In this document: positions 6,130-13,402 of the stretch, one piece after another
Numbering within the stretch: position 1 is the stretch's first letter
How the letters are laid out: every line of letters starts with the position of its first letter
Virus record (IMG/VR): IMGVR_UViG_3300033145_002347
Location: 1-24,458 of that record
Direction: 5' to 3' (one strand)
Source of the DNA: a virus
Length of the DNA: 24,458 bases
The notes under the pieces: model-generated
The model's database searches: none
Told to the model about the DNA's origin: nothing
Seen by the model: only the letters and a program-made list of their open reading frames with translations
Program-made: the position numbers and the translations under genes

Positions 6130-6492
6130 ATGAAATGTCCAAAAATGATAGTAAAGATAGCAGAAAGTCAACCTCAAGGGATGAAAGATTTAGCGGAGAT
6201 GGAAAAACGTATAGCAAAAAAAGAGCTTGGGACTATTGGGGTTTCAAGTGGTGCCGGAGTTGCTCTTGTTCCTCTTATTTTAGACGGCATGAAGAAAAGA
6301 TATCTTTCCCAAACAATGCCATTCGGACTTATTGGCGGCGTAACCACAGGAGCTATAATAAATTATCTTCTTAAGAAGAAAAGATTTAATACTGCTGCTG
6401 ATCAGTTAGGGTACGATGTACATAGGCAAAGGATTCCATTCGGAGGGGGCACAGAAGTTGAATTATTCAAAAGGGATATAAAAAGAAGCTAA
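6130..6492 (+). CDS. Tagged glycine-rich membrane-active protein
   Basis: A 120-aa protein. The start is ATG 6130, with AAGGAAGG upstream; an in-frame TTG or GTG at or before 6055 would run through the promoter-like region. It begins with the shared tag MKCPKMIVKIA. Two hydrophobic glycine-rich segments follow, at about 34-54 (GTIGVSSGAGVALVPLILDG) and 65-84 (FGLIGGVTTGAIINYLL). Each could span a membrane or pack as a glycine zipper, and a basic tail ends RDIKRS. The architecture matches the tagged proteins at 12573 and 12965. An internal virion protein that acts on the host membrane during DNA entry is a possible role, but this is inference. Confidence 0.6.
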   Translation: MKCPKMIVKIAESQPQGMKDLAEMEKRIAKKELGTIGVSSGAGVALVPLILDGMKKRYLSQTMPFGLIGGVTTGAIINYLLKKKRFNTAADQLGYDVHRQRIPFGGGTEVELFKRDIKRS

Positions 6493-6522
6493 GATAACCC
6501 CTTATAAGATATTATTGGGAGA

Positions 6523-6577
6523 ATAATGACAAGCACGCCACGAAGGAACTCATCTTGCTTTTCTGTCTGTGGGTGCA
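6523..6577 (+). repeat. Duplicated structured element, copy 2
   Basis: This copy matches the first at 111-146 exactly over 36 bases and again at GTGGGTGCA (6569-6577), and keeps the same stem and possible pseudoknot. It lies 73 bases upstream of the tnpB start. A second stem, AACGT/ACGTT, follows it in the stretch AACGTTGGACGACGTT. It may belong to the transposon left end or be an independent RNA element. The first copy has no transposase gene next to it. A 26-codon frame (6526-6606) starts at the ATG inside it. Confidence 0.7.
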
Positions 6578-6618
6578 ACGTTGGACGACGTTCATCCGAA
6601 AGTTAAAGAAAAAACTTG

Positions 6619-6633
6619 CTTTCTATAAGAAAG
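6619..6633 (+). repeat. Hairpin upstream of tnpB
   Basis: CTTTCT (6619-6624) and AGAAAG (6628-6633) form a perfect 6-bp stem around ATA. IS200/IS605 elements carry small subterminal hairpins recognised by TnpA as single-stranded DNA, so this may be a left-end hairpin. The exact left boundary cannot be set from this sequence. Confidence 0.35.
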
Positions 6634-6649
6634 GGATTAGGTTGTTTAT

Positions 6650-7813
6650 ATGAGTAATTTAAAATATTTCAGGTATCGGATTTATCCGAATAAAGAGCAG
6701 ACTGGCAAGATCAATCAAATGATCGGAAATGCTCGTTTTATCTATAATTGGGCTTTACAAGAAAGAATAAAAGCTTATGCGAAAGACAAGACAAGTGTTT
6801 CTGCTTTTACATTAATGAAGCAAGTTGTAGAACTCAAAAAACAACCTGAATATGAATGGTTACAATTATCGGTTGCTCAAAGTTTACAAAATTCTATTGT
6901 GAATATGGAAAAAGCATTTACGAGATTCTTTAAGCAAAAGGAAGGATTCCCTCGATTTAAAAGCAAGAAAAACAAAAGACAAACCGTGAGCTTCCCACAA
7001 AATACAAAGATTAATTTTGAGACTAATAGAATATGGATACAAAAGTTAAAATGGATTCCTGCAAGATTAAGTAGAATATTTGAAGGCAAAATCAAAACTT
7101 CTACAATAATTAAAACTTCAACTAATAAATATTTTGTGAGTATTCTTGTAGAATTACCTGAAATAAAAGTAAAGCAGAAACCAATTAGAAAGAAAACTGC
7201 TGTCGGAATTGATACAGGGATTAAAACGCTTTGCACTTTCTCTGATGGTAAAATTATAGAAAATCCAAAGCATTTAAAATCATCACTTGCAAAACTTAAA
7301 ATATTACAGAGACGAGCAAGCAAGAAAGTAAAAGGAAGTGAAAATAGAAGAAAGGCAAATCGGAAAACAGCATTACTTCACGAGCATATTGCAAATCAAA
7401 GACAAGACTTTCTACACAAACTCACAACTCAGATAGCAAATGAGTATGATACTGTTGTTGTAGAAGACTTGAATATTGCAGGAATGGTTAAAAATCATTG
7501 TCTCGCTCAGAGTATTGCAGATTTAGGACTTGGCAACTTCTGTAAACTTCTTGAATATAAACTTGCGGATCGAGGAAAGAATTATGTCAAAATAGGAAGA
7601 TTTTGTCCTTCCTCGAAATTATGCTCTGTTTGTGGATATATTAAGAAAGACTTAAAACTTTCTGATAGAGTTTGGACTTGTCCAGAGTGCAAGGTTAAAC
7701 ACGAAAGAGATCAAAATGCGTCTCAAAATATTTTAAACTTTGGATTAGAAAAACAAAATTTAATGAACAAAATACCGATGGGGCGTCGGAAATTAAAGCC
7801 TGTGGAGAAATGA
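6650..7813 (+). CDS. tnpB: TnpB, RNA-guided nuclease of the IS200/IS605 group
   Basis: A 387-aa protein of usual TnpB length and order. It has an N-terminal helical domain (YRIYPNKEQTGKINQ, ARFIYNWAL), a RuvC-like core with D188 in GIDTGIK, E272 in VVVEDLN and D354 in RDQNAS, and a zinc finger between them (C325, C328, C344, C347). All catalytic and zinc residues are present, so it could be active. TnpB cleaves DNA guided by an RNA from the 3' end of its own element and helps maintain it. No TnpA is present, so this is a non-autonomous or domesticated copy. The start at 6650 has AGGGATTAGG upstream. The stop overlaps the next ATG. Confidence 0.9.
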   Translation: MSNLKYFRYRIYPNKEQTGKINQMIGNARFIYNWALQERIKAYAKDKTSVSAFTLMKQVVELKKQPEYEWLQLSVAQSLQNSIVNMEKAFTRFFKQKEGFPRFKSKKNKRQTVSFPQNTKINFETNRIWIQKLKWIPARLSRIFEGKIKTSTIIKTSTNKYFVSILVELPEIKVKQKPIRKKTAVGIDTGIKTLCTFSDGKIIENPKHLKSSLAKLKILQRRASKKVKGSENRRKANRKTALLHEHIANQRQDFLHKLTTQIANEYDTVVVEDLNIAGMVKNHCLAQSIADLGLGNFCKLLEYKLADRGKNYVKIGRFCPSSKLCSVCGYIKKDLKLSDRVWTCPECKVKHERDQNASQNILNFGLEKQNLMNKIPMGRRKLKPVEK

Positions 7814-7866
7814 GAGATTTAGCTCATTCTGTGAAGCAGGAAGCATTCAAACGAATGTCGTCCAAT
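7790..7866 (+). ncRNA. Possible guide-RNA (omega/reRNA) 3' end and right end
   Basis: TnpB guide RNAs overlap the 3' end of the gene and finish at the element's right end. Here AATGAG and CTCATT form a 6-bp stem around 7810-7830. It is followed by GTGAAGCAGGAAGC, which resembles the conserved scaffold before the terminal hairpin in many IS605-type right ends. CATTC and GAATG follow (about 7846-7859). The usual longer terminal hairpin and GGTAGTTCA-like end are not seen, so the right end may be degenerate. The boundary is approximate. Confidence 0.35.
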
Positions 7867-7992
7867 GGGAAAGAATATTCATACAAAATGAATAAAATCT
7901 CCCATGATATTTTAGATAGAAGTGATATTAGCAAAGAAGAGAAGATCCGTTTGTTAATTAAAAAGGGATTAGTAAAAGGGGAAGAGCGATGA
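7810..7992 (+). CDS. Short ORF fused across the TnpB right end
   Basis: A 60-aa ORF whose ATG overlaps the tnpB stop (ATGA). Its first dozen residues, MRDLAHSVKQEA, resemble the ordinary C-terminal tail of TnpB-family proteins (often ending HSVKQEA), here read in another frame. The remaining 48 residues are charged and helical (DILDRSDISKEEKIRLL) and look like the end of a phage protein. I read this as the 3' remnant of a gene interrupted by the insertion, now starting in transposon sequence. Its stop overlaps the start of the pyrophosphatase-like gene, so its translation may still be coupled to that gene. Confidence 0.5.
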   Translation: MRDLAHSVKQEAFKRMSSNGKEYSYKMNKISHDILDRSDISKEEKIRLLIKKGLVKGEER

Positions 7993-8630
7993 ATTGTCCG
8001 AGAACAATCATAAAACAAGCTGGACTAAAGGCCGATATTGTCCAAGCCAGAAAAGATACCAACACTAATCCTTCTGAAGCACAGATAAAAGCAGAGAATT
8101 ATAAAAAAGGTGTATTCCGTTGGAATGAATTAGTTATAAAGATTGAAAATCCTAAGGGATCTACTCGCTCAGGTATCAGTCCTGATGGTAATAAATGGTC
8201 TATTAAGATGAAGTACGATTATGGATATATTTTTAATGGGCAGGATGGTAAAGATGGAGACAAAATCGATATCTTCATTGGCGATCATCCCGAAAGCGAA
8301 GTAGTTTATGTTATCGATCAGATGTTTAATGGTAAATTTGATGAACATAAATGTGTTATAGGTGCATTAACCGAGGAAGAAGCCAAGAAAACATATCTTG
8401 CTAACTATGAGAAGGGATGGAAGTGTGGACCTATTACCGCAATGACTGTCGATCACTTTAAGGAATGGGTAAAGAAGGGAAATACCGGCAAACCGGTCAG
8501 TAAACAGGAATTATTTAAAGTAGCTATAATGAAATGCCCAAGAATGATATATAAAACAGCTAAGATAGTTTCTGCATTAGAACGGTATCAAGGTCGTGCT
8601 GTAGAAAAGATTATGAAGAAAGTGACATAG
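7989..8630 (+). CDS. Inorganic-pyrophosphatase-like protein with two tags
   Basis: A 213-aa protein. Residues 1-11 are the shared tag MNCPRTIIKQA. Residues 41-168 match the InPase-type domain found in phage and plasmid polyvalent proteins: GVFRWNELVIKIENPKGSTR, WSIKMKYDYGYI, DGDKIDIFIGD (89-99), FDEHKCVIG, and the closing motif DHFKEWVKKGNTGKP. The DGDKID acidic cluster corresponds to the metal-binding signature of soluble pyrophosphatases. A second tag, MKCPRMIYKTA, occurs at 181-191 (8529-8561), so an internal start could also make a 33-aa peptide. Polyvalent proteins are thought to be injected with phage or plasmid DNA, which agrees with a packaging role for the tag. Activity is unproven. 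Confidence 0.75.
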   Translation: MNCPRTIIKQAGLKADIVQARKDTNTNPSEAQIKAENYKKGVFRWNELVIKIENPKGSTRSGISPDGNKWSIKMKYDYGYIFNGQDGKDGDKIDIFIGDHPESEVVYVIDQMFNGKFDEHKCVIGALTEEEAKKTYLANYEKGWKCGPITAMTVDHFKEWVKKGNTGKPVSKQELFKVAIMKCPRMIYKTAKIVSALERYQGRAVEKIMKKVT

Positions 8631-8641
8631 GAAGAGGAAAG

Positions 8642-9349
8642 ATGGCGAGAGATCTTAAAAAGGCAAGATATAGGTTTAAACAATTAACTGCCGATGAAAA
8701 GCATATTTACATTAATAACCTTGTTGAATTAGAACATAAACTCAATGGGTTAGGGTATGACGTATTCCTAACTTATGGTGGGTTATTGGCAGGAATTCGA
8801 GAAAAGAACTTAATCCTTCACGATAAAGATATCGATATTGCTATTGTCTCAAAAGCGGAGAACAATAACTATGAGACATTAAAAAAAGAAATAGATAGTG
8901 TGTATACTACTTTACCTAACCACAGAGAGATAACAATCCCAAAACCAAAAGATCAATGGGGGCGGTTACGATTTACTGTTTATGCCTCAATGCCACCGGA
9001 TGAATTTAAAAATATGTTTTATGATGTTTATTTATCATTTGAGGATCCAAGTAACCAAGAGCATCAATGCATATATAATTATTTCCCCAGGATGCATGTG
9101 ATTGGGGGAGATGCTGTAAAAAGGTGTTATACATCTTTACCTAAAGATTGGATATTCCCCTTAAAGCGTGAAGGGGAGTTAGGCGGGCATAAATTTTTAG
9201 TACCAAATAAATATGAACTTTGTTTAGAAACGTGGTATAATGATTGGAAGAGACCGGATGATCTATATTTTACTGATCTTAGAATAAAAGATATTATGTT
9301 GCATGAGAATAGTAGGATAGATAAGTTAAAAGCGAAGAACACATCATGA
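8642..9349 (+). CDS. LicD/fukutin-like nucleotidyltransferase
   Basis: A 235-aa protein with the hallmarks of the LicD family: LTYGGLLAGIREKNLILHDK (43-62) followed by DIDIAIV, where GG and the acidic DKDID cluster form the nucleotide- and metal-binding site. LicD-type enzymes transfer phosphocholine or other phospho-groups to sugars; fukutin-like relatives act on glycans. In a phage this would modify a glycan on the virion or the host surface. GAGGAAAG (8633-8640) is only one base from the ATG, so initiation may depend on coupling to the preceding gene. Its stop overlaps the start of the glycosyltransferase fusion (ATGA, 9346-9349). The donor and acceptor cannot be read from sequence. Confidence 0.75.
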   Translation: MARDLKKARYRFKQLTADEKHIYINNLVELEHKLNGLGYDVFLTYGGLLAGIREKNLILHDKDIDIAIVSKAENNNYETLKKEIDSVYTTLPNHREITIPKPKDQWGRLRFTVYASMPPDEFKNMFYDVYLSFEDPSNQEHQCIYNYFPRMHVIGGDAVKRCYTSLPKDWIFPLKREGELGGHKFLVPNKYELCLETWYNDWKRPDDLYFTDLRIKDIMLHENSRIDKLKAKNTS

Positions 9350-12300
9350 GAGAGTATAAATATAAGGTAGGTGAAAGCGAGATAGTTGTTTTAATAAGTG
9401 ATAATGAAATAACTGTTAAGGTCAAGGAGCATGAATATTATGCTCGGTATCCATTATATATTGGGGATATTTCGGAAGATTTAATAGAAGCCATGCTTTA
9501 TGTATTATTTTATGGATTAGAAGAAGTTAAAGAACCAACTGTGATACCTGAGTTGAGAGATCAACGTGAGAAGTATCAAGACATTATTGTGAGTTTCAGT
9601 GCCGGTGCAGATAGTACGGCAGCGGCATTATTAATGCCACCAGATCGTACTCATTGTATATTTTTAAAACGTGATTATGATGATGTTTATACAGGAAACC
9701 AATTAGAATTAGCTAAGATGATGGGTATGATAGTTCCCAATAACATGGAACAGATCCGCTGTCAATATGATAAACCCCATGGCTTCAATGTAGGTATGGG
9801 CTATGCGAGTTTATTAATACCGCTGGTTGATAAATTAAATGCAAAACATATTATTTTTGGAGCGATATTTGAAGATGTAAGTTTTTATTATAAAGATGAG
9901 TTGAAATATCACAAGAAGTTATCACATGCCCGAAGTCGGGATATTTTCGAAGTATTAGAAAGAATAGGAATTTATTGCAGTTATCCCTTGGCTGGGCTAA
10001 GTGAGATCTATACAAATTCAATTTCGAGAGATTCTGTATACGGCAACATTGTTTCTTCCTGTCATGTTGAGATGGAGGGCAAAGCCTGTTTAAAATGTTA
10101 TAAATGTTTACGCAAACAAGGAATGGCCGGGAATAGTTTAGATTTTAATGATCCGTTTATATTAAAGAGAATGAAAACTATAATGAGTAAAAAGCCTCTG
10201 AAAATGGCCGCAAGTACGGTCTATGGAATTCAAAAAAGTGGAAGTAATGCTCCAATGCTACAACGATATATGGATATCGATGTAAGTTTTTTGAAGCGTG
10301 TGAACGAACGCATAACGAAATTTTACTGCAAAGAAGAGATGCAGGGGATAATATTTACTAAATATAGAGAACTCGGGTTAGAGATGCAAACCGAGGATGA
10401 TGAATCAAAGATTGATGAATTCGTGAAGCGGATTAATGATGATACTTTATACGTAATTGAAACACAGCAAGCATTTAGTAGGGGACCTAAAAAAAATGTG
10501 AAGATAGTAATACTTAGCACAGCAGATTATGCCGGTTCAGGGAAAAGGATAAGAGATGCAATTAGAGAATATCACCCAGAGCACAAAATTAGATTAGTAA
10601 CATATAAGAAAGCCAAAAGAGGTTCAGATTATGTATTAACAGAGATGATACCAAAAAAGCTTATACGCAAATATAAAAATATGAGAAAAACGCATAGGTT
10701 TAGAAAGAATGAATTAGATAGAGATGAACGTATTTTAAAAAAATCTTGTAGTCGCATACAGAAATTAATTGATAACTGTGACATAGTGCATTTTAAAGGA
10801 GATGAACCACCTACTTATAAATGGGGAAAATATATAACCATTCCTAAAGATAAGAAAATTATCGTAACTGTTGGAGGTAGTGGGTTTAGAAGAGGGAAAG
10901 ATAAAACAGTACTTACTGAAGCTCGGTTTGGGTTTAAACATTACATGGAGGCAGACCTACGAACTGTATTAACATCAGAATTAAATTATGATGGATTTGA
11001 CGGGATATATACACAGCAAGCAATTGATTGCGGAAAAGAAGAAAACACATTTACTTCGCCCAATGGTCAAATAGTTATTGCCCATTCTCCATCTAATAGG
11101 ATTAAGAAGGGGACAGATAGCATTTTCCTTCCAGTAATGGAGAAACTGAGAAAAGATGGATATAATATAAAAGTCAATATTATACATGGAGTCCCTTTCG
11201 AAAGATGTGTGGAGATGAAGAAAAATGCACATATATTCTTTGACCAAACAGGCGCAGGATTTTATGGTAATTCTGCATTAGAGTCCATGCAATATGGTAT
11301 CCCTACGATTTGTCATGTAAGCAGGGAGGCAATGAGACAGTCTGGTGGCAAGATTAATAAACATCATCCTATGGAATTCTTCTATTCAAATAATCAGGCA
11401 TCATGCTATAGGGCATTTAAAAAATTATTAGATTCAGATTTAATGGAGGTATCCCGCAAGACTAAAGAATTTTGTGATAATTTTCATAGCTATAAAGTAG
11501 TAGCAGATATGTGGGATAATCTTTATCAAGGTTTATTTGCGGATAGACCAATTCCTGAAACTCCTGGCGATACAAAATTATTGCTATATCAATATAGACC
11601 AGCAATTAGGGTGTATAAATACGCAGAGACATTAATGGATATGGGTTATAATGTGACTATTGCCAATAGCGGTAGATTGATAGGCGGGCTTAATTTTCCA
11701 ATACCAATAAAGCATATAGATAATATTGATAAAAATAATTATGATCTATTTTTGAGTTTTAATACGAACATATTACCAAAGGGCATTAAAATCCCTGTAG
11801 TGCAATGTGTAGGAGATCTGAAAGGATATGAGTATAAAAATGATGCCGAAATTTGTAACTTACAGAACTGCATCTATGCTTTCTTCGTAAGCGATACTCA
11901 AAGGAAACAAGCAATAGATATAGTTCCCGAGATAGAGCATAAAAGCTCAGTAATAATTAATGGAATAGTTCATAGCTTAATGCCAAAAAAACTTGCTCCA
12001 AAATTATGGAAAAGTGGGAAGAGGACGGCTGTATGGAGCGGGACATTAAGTGCTATCCCAGGAACAAAAAGATATATGGTTCCTATATTTAATAAATATG
12101 CTGAAATTTATGATCTACATATTTACCCAAGTTTTATTCCGGTAGATTTGACAAACTATAACGGGAATTATACAATTCATAAATCAATAGAACCACAGAA
12201 ACTAATTTATGAGCTGAGTCAATATGATATTGGGCTTCTTGTATGGAATAAAATAACCTATGAGCTAAGTTGTAGTTTGCCAAATAAACTTTATGAATAT

Positions 12301-12501
12301 CATGCTGCTGGGTTGTCTATAGTGCACAATTATCATGAAGGCTGTGAATTTGTAGAACAGAAAGCTATTTCTACTCAAGGTAAAAAACATCAAAAGCCGT
12401 TATATTATTCTGATCAGAATTCCATTCTTGAGGATGGTTTAAATAGAGCATTAGGTAAAAATATTGATGAGAAAAATGATTTAGAAGAGATAACTCATTG
12501 A
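9346..12501 (+). CDS. QueC-like PP-loop ATPase fused to two glycosyltransferase-like regions
   Basis: A 1051-aa protein. Residues about 75-270 resemble QueC/ExsB PP-loop enzymes: SFSAGADST at 83-91 stands for SGGxDS, and C239-x8-C248-x2-C251-x2-C254 has the spacing of the QueC zinc site. Residues about 385-740 look like a GT-B glycosyltransferase (start KKNVKIVILSTADYAGSGKR; donor-site-like GFYGNSALESMQYGIP). Residues about 755-1030 look like a second GT-B unit (YNVTIANSGR; RTAVWSGTLS; LPNKLYEYHAAGLSIVHNYH). The first half may activate a base or other acid with ATP, and the rest may transfer sugars. Substrates are unknown. It is coupled to the LicD-like gene, and both may modify DNA or virion proteins. 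Confidence 0.7.
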   Translation: MREYKYKVGESEIVVLISDNEITVKVKEHEYYARYPLYIGDISEDLIEAMLYVLFYGLEEVKEPTVIPELRDQREKYQDIIVSFSAGADSTAAALLMPPDRTHCIFLKRDYDDVYTGNQLELAKMMGMIVPNNMEQIRCQYDKPHGFNVGMGYASLLIPLVDKLNAKHIIFGAIFEDVSFYYKDELKYHKKLSHARSRDIFEVLERIGIYCSYPLAGLSEIYTNSISRDSVYGNIVSSCHVEMEGKACLKCYKCLRKQGMAGNSLDFNDPFILKRMKTIMSKKPLKMAASTVYGIQKSGSNAPMLQRYMDIDVSFLKRVNERITKFYCKEEMQGIIFTKYRELGLEMQTEDDESKIDEFVKRINDDTLYVIETQQAFSRGPKKNVKIVILSTADYAGSGKRIRDAIREYHPEHKIRLVTYKKAKRGSDYVLTEMIPKKLIRKYKNMRKTHRFRKNELDRDERILKKSCSRIQKLIDNCDIVHFKGDEPPTYKWGKYITIPKDKKIIVTVGGSGFRRGKDKTVLTEARFGFKHYMEADLRTVLTSELNYDGFDGIYTQQAIDCGKEENTFTSPNGQIVIAHSPSNRIKKGTDSIFLPVMEKLRKDGYNIKVNIIHGVPFERCVEMKKNAHIFFDQTGAGFYGNSALESMQYGIPTICHVSREAMRQSGGKINKHHPMEFFYSNNQASCYRAFKKLLDSDLMEVSRKTKEFCDNFHSYKVVADMWDNLYQGLFADRPIPETPGDTKLLLYQYRPAIRVYKYAETLMDMGYNVTIANSGRLIGGLNFPIPIKHIDNIDKNNYDLFLSFNTNILPKGIKIPVVQCVGDLKGYEYKNDAEICNLQNCIYAFFVSDTQRKQAIDIVPEIEHKSSVIINGIVHSLMPKKLAPKLWKSGKRTAVWSGTLSAIPGTKRYMVPIFNKYAEIYDLHIYPSFIPVDLTNYNGNYTIHKSIEPQKLIYELSQYDIGLLVWNKITYELSCSLPNKLYEYHAAGLSIVHNYHEGCEFVEQKAISTQGKKHQKPLYYSDQNSILEDGLNRALGKNIDEKNDLEEITH

Positions 12502-12530
12502 CAAAAGATATTATAAATTATTAATATCTT
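12498..12530 (+). promoter_or_regulatory. TTGACA box with overlapping inverted repeat
   Basis: TTGACA (12498-12503) overlaps the end of the fusion gene. AAGATATTA (12505-12513) and TAATATCTT (12522-12530) form a perfect 9-bp inverted repeat right after it. TAATAT (12522-12527) at an 18-bp gap could be a -10 box. The repeat would then overlap the promoter as an operator, or act as a weak AT-rich terminator for the gene upstream. Confidence 0.45.
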
Positions 12531-12572
12531 GTTGTTAAAAATATAGTGTGGATTTATAAAAGGAGAAAACCT

Positions 12573-12947
12573 ATGCAGTGTCCAAGATTAATCATAAAGA
12601 TAGCACAAGATGTTACGCTAACTCCAATGGAAGAAGATGATCTTAAAAAGAAGCAATTAAAGAAAGGATGGCCGTGGGCAATCCCTCATGCAGTTGGGTT
12701 AGGCGGCATATTAGAAGGTGGGAGGCGTATTCATGGGAACAATTATCCATTGACAAAATATGGACCTTACGCATTTAATACTTGGCAGAAGAAGCTTTTA
12801 CGAAGAGGAAGAATGGGAGGTGGTGTAATTGCGGGACTTGGAGTAGGTCTTGCTGCACTTTCTGCGTATGGTGCGCATCGTTCAGGTAAGAGAGTTAAAG
12901 ATGAGTTTTTGAAGGAAAAAGAAATAAATAGACTTATGGAAACATAA
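12573..12947 (+). CDS. Tagged glycine-rich membrane-active protein
   Basis: A 124-aa protein starting at ATG 12573 after AAAGGAG (12559-12565); earlier in-frame starts lack a ribosome-binding site. Its N-terminus is the shared tag MQCPRLIIKIA. An acidic/basic stretch follows (MEEDDLKKKQLKKG), then WAIPHAVGLGGILEGG and the hydrophobic GMGGGVIAGLGVGLAALSAY-type region around residues 84-104, then a charged tail. The hydrophobic part could insert in a membrane. It is adjacent to a second tagged glycine-zipper gene, and the pair is likely co-expressed. No database family is recognised. Confidence 0.6.
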   Translation: MQCPRLIIKIAQDVTLTPMEEDDLKKKQLKKGWPWAIPHAVGLGGILEGGRRIHGNNYPLTKYGPYAFNTWQKKLLRRGRMGGGVIAGLGVGLAALSAYGAHRSGKRVKDEFLKEKEINRLMET

Positions 12948-12964
12948 GAAAAAGGAGAGCGAGT

Positions 12965-13390
12965 ATGAGATGTCCAGAAATGGTTGTAAAAATTGCAGAG
13001 ATGGGGATAGCCCCATTTGATACATCAAAGGATGACTATCAGTCCTTTATGAATATTGTTAAAGAATATGCTAACAGGTTATTAGGCTCGACTACTTATG
13101 GAGTTGCTGGCGGTGGTGCTGGTGCTGGTCTTGGAGCAGGGATTGGTAGAATAATTGGTGGACGTGCAGGTACTGGACCGGGAGCAGTTGTAGGTGGTTA
13201 TTTGGGAGCTATCCCAGCGGCGCTTGCTGGTGATGTTACTTCTTTAAGGAAAACTGAAAAAGCTACAGGTGTGAAACCAACAGGGTTTGGACAGTATATG
13301 GGTAGGAACTTCCTTGGTAGTAGTTTTGGACCTATTGGTGACTGGGCTGCATCTAGAAAACTACAAAAACATCCAGAAGTAAAAGAATAA
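12965..13390 (+). CDS. Tagged glycine-zipper protein
   Basis: A 141-aa protein beginning with the shared tag MRCPEMVVKIA and preceded by AAAGGAG. Residues 41-80 are almost entirely glycine, alanine, valine and isoleucine with GxxxG spacing (GVAGGGAGAGLGAGIGRIIG, then GPGAVVGGYLGAIPAALAG). This is a clear glycine zipper of the kind that forms membrane-embedded oligomers. A soluble basic tail follows (GRNFLGSSFGPIGDWAASRK). Together with 6130 and 12573 it forms a set of tagged membrane-active proteins that could be internal virion proteins ejected to help DNA cross the envelope. That role is inferred. Confidence 0.6.
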   Translation: MRCPEMVVKIAEMGIAPFDTSKDDYQSFMNIVKEYANRLLGSTTYGVAGGGAGAGLGAGIGRIIGGRAGTGPGAVVGGYLGAIPAALAGDVTSLRKTEKATGVKPTGFGQYMGRNFLGSSFGPIGDWAASRKLQKHPEVKE

Positions 13391-13402
13391 ATAGGAGTAA
13401 TT

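Noticed and set aside
6135-6374. Overlapping + strand ORF of 79 aa
   Set aside because: It is out of frame within the tagged gene at 6130, which has the ribosome-binding site and the shared tag.
9346-9650. PP-loop domain as asparagine synthetase or tRNA lysidine synthetase
   Set aside because: The cysteine cluster C-x8-C-x2-C-x2-C fits QueC and is not part of those families, and there is no glutaminase domain.
2203-12997. Repeated ATG-AAR-TGY-CCN DNA motif as a CRISPR-like or DNA repeat
   Set aside because: Copies are thousands of bases apart, always in frame at protein starts, and vary at codon third positions, so the conservation is at protein level.
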